Assembly (NCBI GenBank): GCA_905178155.1
Contig: CAJINV010000004.1
Location: 11,624,177 to 11,688,176 of the forward strand
Length of the DNA stretch: 64,000 nt
DNA from: Amoebophrya sp. A120
Lineage: Eukaryota > Sar > Dinophyceae > Syndiniales > Amoebophryaceae
Reading direction: 5' to 3'
Position 1 is the stretch's first letter; the number at the start of each line of letters is the position of its first letter. Position numbers and translations under genes: made by a program. The notes under the pieces are model-generated. The model worked only from the letters and a program-made list of their open reading frames with translations, was not told the DNA's origin and ran no database searches. Shown in pieces: positions 8,925 through 20,900 of the stretch.

Positions 8925-11900
8925 TCATAGAGACGAAAAATTTTCTTCCTCGTCTGCAAAGCGTTCCTCTGGTTCTTGCATTTCATCTTCTTCTATCAAA
9001 CGCAAAAATGTCTGGGTCTGGAAACTTGTGATGCAGGGTGGCGTCTCATGATGAGGCCACAAGTGCTGGATTAGCATGACAAGTTTCTGAGGGAGCTCCT
9101 CGGTGTTGTCTATTCTGCATGACAAACTGCGTTTCCGCATCACAGAAAAATGGAGCTCTTGGGTAACGTGCATGACAGACTTAAGAGTCATGCCAGACAA
9201 GCATGACAAACATGCATTCTTCCAGACTCAGACATTTTTGCACTTGATATCTTCGGCCGCGTAGCTTCTTCGCTCTCCGGGATGCGGTATGGCTCCGCTT
9301 TTCCGTGTTTCCTGCATGTATTCCAGCCTCTCAGGGTTCTTCAAGAGCCACGGCGCTAGGTCCAGTTGCGTTAGTTTCGCGTTCGTGTAGGACCGACGGC
9401 AGGTGTAGACCAGGCAGGAATTCTTGCTGGGAAAGAACGGGGGTTCCTGTACGACCGTGGGGGAGGGTTGTCGAGAAGTAGAATGGTTGTCCCGGTCTCC
9501 TTATCAAATGCAAAAATGTCTGGGTTTGGAAGATTACCACGTTTGTCATGCATATTTTGAATGACCCATGATGTCTATGATGCATGCCCTAGCATCACGG
9601 ATTTTTAGAGGACTTTGTGATGCGTCTGCCGCATGAGAAATGCCCTCTCCGCGTAGCACAGACAGGAGTTCTCTTGCTGGTCATGCAATACAATTTTTTT
9701 CTGAATCGTCCATGGACAGCATTACAAGTTTAGAACCTTCCAGACCCAGACATTTTTGCATTTGATACTCCTCTCACTTCCCCGTCGTCCTGGTGCAGCT
9801 GCAGTGCTGCACAGGCCTGATTGGTCGAGCGGAAAATCTTGGTGCGCGCGTGCTCGTATCCTACAGAAAAATAAGTAGACGGGTACAACCAGATGAAACA
9901 AACCCCCCTTTGTGCCTGGTTCATCAGTCGTGCCACTCTGCGTTACAGAGTGGCACTGATGAACCGCAAGGGCAAAAAAGCGGACACCACAAGGGCAAGA
10001 CAAGGAATTTTTGGGTGACTGCAGTTTGTAAAAAAAGTGTGAAAGGACTTCTTGTTGGAAATAACGTCGAATATGGTACCGGTGCAGTACTACTTTTCTG
10101 TGTGATAGCTCGAAGTCCTCGAAGTCCGTGTCTGGTTGCCAGAAGGAAGCACGTTATCACACAGAAAAAAGTAGCACGACATATCTGCAGTGAATCGAGA
10201 ATGTTGAGTCCTGTTATGGGCGAGCGGACAACGCGGTACCATCTCAGACTTTGTGTACTCTTTATTTTTTTGCACGATATACAAATGTCTGTGATGTGCT
10301 AGCTTTTTTCCGTGCGATATGTGTAGATCTACTCCCGAGTTGAGAGCACTAGATTCTTCAGCAGCTGCAGGAAAATTGTCCTGATGTATTCTGTCCCCAT
10401 CCTCGCTGCGTGGCCCGGAAGCGTATGCCCCACCTCCATCTCGGCGTTCCGTCTCCGTCGTGCCACCGCTTCGGCAGACGTGCCGGTGCTCGTGCTCGTG
10501 CGTCACTTGGGGCGGGACGTCGTCGTCGAAGTTTTCGCTGTTTTGGTCCGCGTAAAAATCCGACGCAGAGTGCCCATTTACCTCTTCCGGTGCGCCAGCT
10601 CTACTTCTTTTTGACCGCGGACCGGCATTTCCATTTTCTTTTGCACCACCAGCCGTGGGCCCACTGCTTCTAGATGAAGTGGCAGAGGCCTTGGTTTGCC
10701 CTTCTGCGCCGGAGGTGCTCCCGCGCGCGGTGGGTCGGTAGAGCGCCGTGAGTGGGAAAACGTGACATGAATTCTTTGTTGTCGTCTCGGAATCGACGTC
10801 CACCACTGCATGATCATTTTCAATAACAGAATCCTGATCGTTCTTCTTCTGAGCTGCAGGAGGCTCCTGATGATCTACTGCGTCGCGCAGGAGCCGCTGC
10901 TGACGATCCACGACCTCCGCAGTAGACGATGCTGACTTATTGGCGCTTCTACTCATTCTATCGAAAATCGTTCCACCGCTGGCCAACCGCCGAAGAAGCC
11001 CTGGACAGCGGGACACGGTCACCGAAGGAGCCCGGGCCAAAGCACTATTACTTGCTCGGCGACCCAGCGTGGGTTTGATGTCTTCTTCTTCCGCCTGGCA
11101 TGCAAAATTTTGCTCATCGTCAAAAATATCTTCGGGAGTTCGATGAAAGTCATCTGGTTCTACTGAGCGTTCATCTCCTCCGTGCTGCTGGTCCAACGCT
11201 TCAAACACGGCGAGGTGGTTATCAAAAGGAAAAATCCCCCCACCCCATATCGAAATGGAAATCTGTGATGCGGGATTTGTGTACACAAATCGGGTCTGTC
11301 TTGCAGTAGAGGACTGCAGACAGATACAGAGCCGGACTAGGGCTGTTTTGGCGTAGGCGCCTAGCAAGGTAGGGACATTCTCTGCAGGCCAGACAGCATC
11401 ACAAATTGCCTGCAGAACGCGGCGGGGTTTTTTCTTTGTCTTCTTGCAATACAGAGACGATTTGTGACCTCAAATCAGCATCACAAATTTTGAGAAGTGT
11501 CCCGCTCTGGTATGGGGAGGGGGGATTTTTCCTCACAATAGTGGTGCCGAGTGTTTCTTTCTGCATCGACATGCGCAGCTTTCAGTTCGTCTTTCCCGGC
11601 TCCGCCCGGATCTTCACCTTTTTCTCGGGATTCCTCCTTGACTTTCACCTTCATTTTTGCCTGATCTACTACATCATGATCGCGTCGAAAGACGTGCCTA
11701 TGGGAGAAAAAAAGTGCAGTTTGTTCACTGTGATGGTTTGGCAAAACTCTTCGCGCAACAAATTTGTTCCGCACACACCCGGTCTGCGGTGCATGGTTCC
11801 TACGGGAGGAGATGAACACCGGTTGGAATAAGGAAGTATCCGCTGTTGCATTTCTACTTAGCACGACAGAACGTTGTGCGCTATAGTCAACTGTGCATGA

Positions 11901-14900
11901 CGCGTTCAATACAGTGACAGCTTTTTTTCTTGCGATAATGCAGACGGAATCGCATCCCCTTCTGCTTCGTCGCGTAGTAGGGTGGTTTCCGCGGGTATCC
12001 CAGGAAAACAGTGATACAATTACGCATGGCATTGCCGAACAAGCAACACCGACAAGCTCTCTCATGCGGGAAGGAAATGCTCCGGAAAAATTTGGTTTCA
12101 TGCATGACAAGTGCTTTCTTTCGCTTTCCCTTTCGATTTTCGCATTGCAACTTTTTCGTTCTCATGTAGAGCTTTTTGTTGCTGAGTTTGAAATTCTTGT
12201 AACAAGTATGTAGCACTTCTTTCTTTGGATAGCGGGTGGTAGAAATCCACCCCGGGGGAAGGCAAAATCTCGCAGTCAACGCGGAAGTTCGGGTGAGCTC
12301 GATGCAGTTGCAGTTTTCTCATCGTGTTCGTGACAAGGGTTTCCGTGTGTGCAATATGCCTCGAGGAATCTTCGCTTCCTTCTCCCGACTTTGCGCTCGA
12401 GGTTGTCCTACTTGTCGCATCGGCTGCATCTATTTTGCCTTTACTTTCGGCTGCCCTGTTGATACCGACAAAGTTCGCCGCTTCGGCACGCCTGTCAGCT
12501 TCTGCAGCACGCTCGGTTCTTGCGCTGTCGTCTTCAACAACCGCGGACGACGTATCATCTGGCCGAGCTGGTTTCACTACGTCTGTGCTTGTTGAAGTAG
12601 ATGATCGCTCTGCATTAATAATTCTTTCTTGTTCATTTGTTAGTTCAACCGCCGCGTTCTGGTTGTTTTCTTTCTGGGTTGTAGTTGTTTGAGCCTCTAC
12701 TTCTACTTCTACATCTCGTCGGCCGTGATCAACATTCTTTTGCCGTGCGACTGGCGGCGACGGCGTTTTTTGTCGAAATTTTGCGAAGTACGGATAGAAG
12801 TGGAAATTCTGGCACACGGCGACCGGGTCCCGCGGGTCGCCGTCCTGGCCAATGAAGATCAAATCTCCGGCATCAAAGTGAAAAATCCCCCCACCCCATA
12901 CTCAAACTAGAAATTTGTGATGCAGATTTGTGGCCACAAATCAGCTTTGTCACGCTAGAAGGGAAAAGATGCGGACTGTAGTGCTGGTTGGCGTGGGAAA
13001 GCCTTGCATCTTCAGCATGACAGGGAACAGCTGGAAGTGGGAAACAGCATGACCAATTGCCTGCAACCGAGGCCACAGCTGCGTCTCTTGGCCTTCTAGC
13101 ATTACAAGTCGATTTGTGATTGTGTACTCAAATACAGCATCACAAATTTCGTTTTCGATATGGGGAGGGGGGATTTTTCCTTTTGATATCCGGCGCGCTT
13201 CTTCAGCCAGGAAGTCCGGGGTCCGTCGATCTCCGCGGCAGCCCACTGCTCAAGCAGGGCTGTAGCGGTACGTCGGCTGGAGGACGGTTGTTCAGAGGTC
13301 GCGGCACTGGTGCTCGACGTGCTGCTGGTGCTGCTGGCGTGAGGTTCCTTTATATGTTCGCTCTCTATTAACAGTTGGCGAAGAGTGTCTTCTAATGACC
13401 TTCTTTCCACATTATTCTTCACCGAGGGGATACTAGTTTTACTTGATGTAGTAGTTCCTGGAGGTGGTGTAGTCTGCGTTCGTGCGCCATGGATTGTAAA
13501 AATGTCTGGGTCTGGAAGATAACAGATTTTTGTCATGGTCTTTTTGCATGACACAGAAGGTCTGCCATGGAAGGCCTAGCATCGCAGATTTCGAGAACGT
13601 TCCGCAATGCTTAATCCGCATGACAATCCCCCCTGTTTGGTGACAGAAAATGGGAGCCTTTTGCTGCCTATGCAGGAGAGATTTTCGCGTATTGTGGAAT
13701 TCGCATGACAAATTCGGATCCTTCCAGACCCAGACATTTTTGCATTCCATATGCGCTTTGATCTGCAAGAAGCACGTCCTCTGAAGACATAAAGTCAACG
13801 GGGGCTGGTGAAGATGAACTTTCGTTGCTCAGGTCGGCCAGGTTGGAGTATCCTAGAGAAAAGCAGTACGCCCATACGTACCAGAAAATTTATGAAATAA
13901 ATTTAATTCGTGTTGCTGAAATCATGCCACTAAACACCCAACGGTATTGCAAAAATTATGTGGACACCCGCAAACTAGTGCTTTTCATCTGTGACGCGGC
14001 ATTCAGTTTTCAATGCTAGTGTAGCGACTGCAACCGAGAAGGTGTCATAAGAGGTTTGTCATGTCAGAAACCGCAACACACACACACACACACACTTTTT
14101 CTTTTCTGCTATGGGAATGTACTTTTCTGTAGGTTGATATGGAAGCGAGCTCGGCCAGCGGAAGCAGCGTCAGGTACAGGTGTTTCCGTAGCAGTGCATG
14201 TGGCGGTGACCACCCCGCTCGAGCAGCAGCAGCAAACGCAGGCTCAGCGCCAACGTAGAAGTTGCGGAAAGGCGGGGGATGAAAATGGTCGACTTGATGT
14301 TCCCTGCTCGGGCGCTGGTGGTTCTTTTTGCTGTGAAGAAGAAGATCCACCTGCAGTGCGCTGCCCTCAAGCAGTTGCCCGATCCGCGGAAGCTCTTTGA
14401 AGAGAAACGGCGCCAGCACAAGCCCGATATGCATTGCAAATATCTACTCTGGGTCCGGATTCGTGATGTGAAAATTCAAGGACAAGTAGAATGTCAATGA
14501 ATACGACTGACGACTTTTCTAAACATGCCAGTTGGTCATGCGAAATTATATGCTAGAACAAGAACTCGACATAAGATCCAAAAAATTCTTGCACATTTTG
14601 ATGCCGTTGCCGTCGTACATTGTACCTTTGTATTTGTGTTGTCATGCAAGATTCAGCATGTTGCTGTTGGCGAGTCGCAGCGCCTATCCAGAGCCAGATC
14701 GATACAACTTTGTTCGCGATTGATATCCGAGAGACAGAAACAAGAGACTCACGAGAGTCGGGAGCAACGAATGCTGGATGGCCACGGATAATTTTCCTTG
14801 TTCCTCCTTATCTTCTTCTTCTCCCCCCGGTCCTTCCGTGGTACTTCTAAAATCGAAACTCATTACGTGCTCCAGCATCCAGGCCTCAAGGTGGGTCAAC

Positions 14901-17900
14901 TCTTTCGAGGTTTGTAGCCGGTGAAAAAATTGGGCATGGGGTATAATTGTCCCTGGAATTATAGCTGCTACTTCATCTAGAGTGGAGGTCCTTCTTGTTC
15001 TATGATCCGAAGAAAGCGAAAGGGTAGTAGTGGGTTTATTCCCCACCGTGTTGGTTCTTTTCCTGTACGCCGCTGCAACATTTTCTCCTTCAAGATCCTT
15101 GGTCGACGTACCGCCCATGCCTAGTAAGAGAAAGGAACTACTGGCACCAGCACCAAGTGCTTTTTCGTTGTCGAGGAGTTGCTGCACCACCTGGGTTTCC
15201 TCTTTCTCCGGAGGTTCTTGTGCGCGCGCACTGGAGGTAGTTTGACTTCCATCTCCAAACACCTTTCGCCACAGGCTCTGGCGCACGGAGGTCAGCCCGT
15301 CGGACACTCGCTTTTTTGCTCTTCGAAACCTTCCCCGCAGGGAACCGTCGACCTCTATCCTGAGTAAAAACGTTCCCATACCAAAGTCAGGATGGAAAAT
15401 CTGCTAGACAAATCAGGCAACTTTGGGTGTTTCGCATGACAAGTTTGTCCTCGTAGTGTGATCCTATTTAGCTAGTTCAGCAGCATCACAGATCTAGCAT
15501 ATGATGCTGTTTATAGCATCACAAATCCCAAAAGACCACTAAAAAATGCTTCTCATGTGGCTTCGCATGAGCAACTTTTTTGGCATGCAGATTTGCATGA
15601 CAGCTCTGGGGTGGGGATGTTTTTACTCAGAATAACCTCTTCCACTTCCTCTTCTGCATCCTCTCCGCCAACCCAGTCCTTCTTTTCGCCCGCACTATGC
15701 ATTGGGCATATGTCTCCTAGGTCTGGAGATTTGATGTGATGCTGAACTGTGGACGATGAGAAAAGCACTTCCGGACGCAGCTAAGCCTAAGCATGACAAA
15801 TTTTGTCATAAGCAATCCGCATGCGAAACTGCGTTTTTGTATGACAAGAGAGGCTGCGACTTTTGTTGGTCATGGAACACCAGAGATTTGACACGAATGT
15901 AAGACCAGCATCTTCGTTCACATTCACAAATTCCGACTTTATTCCAGACCCAGACACATTTGCAACGCATACGCACCATAGGGGTCGTTGTATTCCTGCT
16001 CAACAGGAGCTCGCTCATCTTGTATACCCACCGAACGACTAGGTGTGCTGCCGCCGCTGATGTCATTTTTTCGTTCCGTGTTCTTGTTTCTCCGTTCGGT
16101 GGTACTGGTTCTTCTTTCTGCTCTCGCGTCCTCAGGTGCAGCGTCAAGAACATCTTCTCTGTTGACAATGCTCTTAACATCGCCATTTTTCTTGTCCTGC
16201 TCAAGAACTTGTCGTTGTTCCACTGTGCTGTAGTCTTTATCACCTGTCGTTGCCGTCGGATTCCCTTCCCCCTTGTCAGCAGCAGGTCGAAAAACATTCT
16301 CTTTTTCGGATTCTCTTTTGATGTTCCCCTGTTCGTCATACGAGTCCGCGATCGGCTCCAGGATGCTCTGGTTTTTTGCGTTGAGCTTTGCGTCCTGCTG
16401 TAGCAAGACGGCTGTCACGTCGGCAATGGCTTCCACCGTTTCCTCCAGCGCTTTTTTTTGCTGCTCTCGGGAAAGTTGCGGCACTGGCGTTTCCTCGGAC
16501 TCGGTCACGTTCCGGAAGGTGCGCCGGAGGCTCCGCAAAGCCTCGCGCCGTCCTTTGTTGTCCTGCATGAAGGGCTCCAGGTCCTCTTGGCTCAGCTTGC
16601 TGCCCGCGTGCGCGAAGCAGCTCCAAATGAAACAGGTATCGTGGGTATCCTGAGGAAAAACGTGGCCCACACGACCCCAGCGTTGTCATGCAGTGACTTG
16701 CATAAAGGCAAAGATCTGTAACGCACATCCGCATCAGTGGAAGTTTTATTCGTGCTGGTGTTCTGGGATTTGCAATGCTGCAAACAGGTGGATATACAAG
16801 CAGGCGTCTTTGTGACGCGACTGTTCGGCTTCCCGTGGTAAGTACCAGCACTACAGTGCAGTTGGAAAATCATCATGCATAAATTCCAAAACTTGCAGAT
16901 TTGTGTTGCAGATTTACCAAGTTGACGCTGGGGAAAAGGGACGTTTTTACACAGGATAGCGGGTGGCCGACATGCGGTTATTCCACCAGTTGTTAATGTA
17001 CGAGCCTTATCCTGTGCAAATGCCAATGCGTCTGGGTCTGAAGGGTCTTTAAACTTTGAAAAAAGACTTTTCTCCTTTGATATCACATGATATCACGTGA
17101 TATCAAAGAAGAAAAGGAGAAAAGTCGATTGTGCTGTTGATATCACAGCACGCGTGATATGTAGAAAAATGCAAAAACAGAAGGAATTGATGCAAAAACA
17201 GAAGGAATCGATGCTAAGACAGAAGGAATTGATGCTAAAACAGAAGGAATTGATGCTAAAGCAGAAGGATTTGATGCTAAAGCAGAAGGATTTGATGCCA
17301 AAGCAGAAGGATTTGATGCTAAAACGGAAAGATTTGAAGCAAAAACAGAAGGACTTGGACCAGGAGCTGCTCGCTCTGGTATCAATCCAGCGGACTTTTC
17401 TCCTTTGCAAGGAGAAAAGTCCGGACTTTTCTCCTTTGATCCATATCAAAGGAGAAAAGTCGTCTGATCCATATCAAAGGAGAAAAGTCCGACATCGCGG
17501 ACCCTCTGATCCATATCAAAGGAGAAACCCCGATACTTATCACAGACCCTATCCCACCCAAACCTTAGCCACCGAGCTCGTCTCCGCTCTGTTTCGCAGT
17601 GAAGATCAGAAGGAGCTTGCCTCCACTACGTGTTGACGCGGAGATCAGCGGCCGGCTCCTAAGGAAGAGATTTCCTATAAAGAAACGCGGAAAGCCCAGG
17701 GGCGAGCGATTTCCTAAAAGAAATCATGCGGAAAACCCGGACGAAGCGATTTCCCAAAGGAAATCATGCGGAAAGCCCAGGAGAAGGGATGTCCCAAAGA
17801 AAATCACGCGGAAAGCCCAGGAGAAGGGATTTCCCAAAAGAAATCACGTGGAAAGCCCAGGAAAGGCGATTGCCCAAAGGAAATCATGTGGAAAGCCCAG

Positions 17901-20900
17901 GAGAAGGGATTTCGCAAAGGAAGTCATGCGAAAAACCCAGGAGAAGGGAACTCCCAAAGGAAATCACGCGGAAAGCCCAGAAGAAGGGATGTCCCCTTCT
18001 GAAGGAAATCTCGAGAGGCCCCGACTGCCTAAGTAAGATGTTTGGAAAAGGGGGCTTCTTATAGAGAAAACGAGGGGCGAATGCGTTCAGGCCGACATGC
18101 GGTTATTCCACCAGTTGTTAATGTACGAGCCTTATCCTGTGCAAATGCGTCTGGGTCTGGAATGTTGTAACGCTAAAAGTGCATGATGTCGTGCTCACTG
18201 CAATTATGCGCAGCCAAGCATGACCAATTTTTGACAAGCTATGTGTTGCGTATGCCGCATGACAAAGTGCGTTTTTACATGACAGCGAAGTTCTTGTGGG
18301 CCGCCTTTTCGTGCCCATGCGTGACAGAGTCCTCTCGAGTCATGTCAGATAGAAATGCATGCAAGTCTTGATTATATCTGCCCGATCCAGTAGACATAGT
18401 GCTTGCACTGCATAAGTTTTTGCAGTCGACCGCGTGCGTCGCCGCCGCGCCCTTGTAGTCTTCGTAGATTTCGCCGTACGCCAGGTCGGAGGTCCCGCGC
18501 CGGCGCGCGGAACCAGGGCTGGTCTTGTGGACAGGTTTGGGGCTTTTCCGGGCCCAGGTGTAGTCGCCCCAAAAGTTGTGGTTGCGCACTTGGCTGCTGA
18601 ACATGTTCTGCGTGCGGTGGCAGCTGTGTTGATACTCGTTTTCCGTGGTGTGGCGGTGCAGGTTCTCGTCCTTGGACCCGACCAGGGCTCCCGGCGCCGC
18701 CTCCGTGGTGGGGCGGGCCCACGCGGAAATTTTGAACCGGGAGCAGGGCGTGCGGCGGTCCGCGTCCAGCACATGGTACGCGGTGCAGTCCGGTGGCAGC
18801 ACGAATCCCTTGGGATTATTCAGCTCCGACCGGGACAGCCACCTGACAGTGTGGGTTTGTTTCCAGGGATCATAAATCAGGCAGTGGCTATATCATTTGT
18901 AAAAACGTCCCCACCCCAGAGTTGTCATGCAGATTTGCACTGACAGGAACATTTGTAATGCGCATCACCATGATGAGAGGAATTTCTAGTCGTGTTGTGG
19001 CATTTGTAATGCTGTAACCAGGATCAGCAGATGGATTTGTAATGCGTTTTCCCTTGCTAAGCTGCACTACACTACGGACGGCAACTTGTGATGCATGAGT
19101 CCCAAAACTTCTAGGTTTGTGTTGCAAAATCCCCAACATCTTGACTATGGGGAGTGGGCCCCGTTTTTACTCAGGATAGGGTAAGCAGAGGCAAATGTTG
19201 TCCGTGGTTTTTTTTCATCCGCTTTGCGGCGTCGTAGGCCCGCGTGATGCCCGAGCTAATGCCTTTTCCAGCGGCGTCGTAGGCCCGAGTAAGCCCTGAG
19301 GTGATCATTGCACCTCCTCCCGAAGTCGTGTTTTTCAGAGTTGCAACTAACTCTTTAAGCTTTTCGGATTTTCCACCCTGCTCCACGACCTGTGTTTCCT
19401 TGTTGCTTATCCGGCGGCCTGCTTCGGGAGATTTTTTTCCGTCAGAGGTGGAGGCGCGAGCAGGACGACCAGGCGTGCTTCCAGAAAAAGTTTCACCAAC
19501 TCCAGAAGTACCACCCTCTTCGTCGCTCCTTCCGGGCAGTCCTCTGAGACTGTAGGCGTCCTCCTCGTCCAGCACAATTCTCTCGTCTGCATCTCCAACT
19601 TCTGTTGACTCCACCACCGCACCAGCTTCCGCCCGGTCGTTTTTTTCTTGCTCTTCTTGAAGAATCATCTGCTCCCCTTCCTCGCGCTTGGCCATCAAGA
19701 CTTCAATAGGGTCCGATTGACAACGCTCCAACATATCCACCTCGAATGGGGCCTCCGGAAAATCGTCGATAACCTCACCTTTCTCGTTCCCAGCAGTTGA
19801 AGACGTGGCCCCGGCTATCCTGGGTAAAAACGTCCCCACACCATCGTTGTCATGCCGATTTGCCATGACAGGAACATTTGTGATGCGCAACCCCATGACA
19901 GGCATTTTCAATCGTGTTTGGGAACTCGTAATGCTGTAAACAGGATCAGAAGGTCGATTTGTGACGCGGCTTTCCTTGCTAACTTGCACTACCTTACGGA
20001 CTGAAACTTGTCATGCGTGACTCACAAAACTCCTAGGTTTGTGTTGCAAAATCCCCATCCTGACTCTGGTGTGGGGACGTTTTTACTCAGGATACCGGCC
20101 GGGGGCAAGGCGGAAAAAATGACGTTGTAGTCTTCCCACATCGTGTCAAAAAAGCGGTGGATCCACGTGGAGGGTCGCCACCGCTTCTGCACCAGCACGC
20201 GAAATCGCAGCCCGGCCTGCCGTATCAAGTGCAAAAATGTCTGGGTCTGGAAGAATGCAACTTGTCATGCTAAATCTGAAGCATGCATAAATCTGTGTTG
20301 CACGATTACCAAAAGTCGTCCAGTTTTTACCAAGTCGGGAGGGTGTTTCTCATGCAGGATATGCATGAGAGAGATCGCACAGAATCTGTCATGCTAGGTC
20401 CTGCATCACAGACCTCATGGGTCACGGTCACGGAAAGTCTGCATGACAAACTTCTGCACTCTTCCAGACCCAGACATTTTTGCATTTGATATGCCGCACG
20501 GCGTAGGGGGGCGGTTTGCCGTTGCGGTACCAGTGCTTGGGGCCGGGTATTGAAAGGAAAAATCCCCCCTCTCCATATTGAAAAGGTATGTCGCCGAAAA
20601 TTTGCGTTGCTGATTTTAGGCCACAGGTCGCATTTGTCTTGCACGAAGACAGGGGCAGAAGCTTCCGCCGCATTATGGAGGCGATTTGTCACGCTGTTGG
20701 GCCTAAGGGGGAGCCGTTTGCCATGCTGAACAACTAGACCCATACGCCCCTACCTAGCCTGGGGATCTGGCCGCAGTGCCTCTCTGCATTACAAAGCTGA
20801 TTTGTGTACACAAATCCAGCATCAGAAATCCTGTTTTGATATGGGGAGGGGGGATTTTTCCTTTCGATACCGGGCGCAAGCACTTCGCAGTCGAGCCGCC

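Larger units (their letters stand above)
17008..18414. mobile_element. Introner, family A core with family F-like ends, carrying a ~1-kb insertion
   Basis: Left end TATCCTGTGCAAATGC then GTCTGGGTCTG; right end CATAGTGCTTGCACTGCATA, eroded. TSD agcct/agttt. The outer ten bases match family F and the next twelve family A, so the end looks hybrid. A repeat-rich insertion (17041-18089) splits it. Frame kept (DCKN then SYINNWW). Confidence 0.72.

Noticed and set aside
441-16403. Many plus-strand open frames of 60-170 codons over introners and exons
   Set aside because: They run across introner TIRs and are mirror images of real minus-strand exons.
17097-17636. Plus-strand open frame with a Lys/Gln/Leu heptad (KQKELML) repeat
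   Set aside because: It is produced by 21-bp tandem repeats inside an insertion within an intron, has no neighbouring coding signal, and the adjacent 40-bp repeats break frame.
17690-18000. Regular repeats that might be a CRISPR array
   Set aside because: Units of 40 bp abut directly with no unique spacers, in a eukaryotic intron; this is an ordinary minisatellite.
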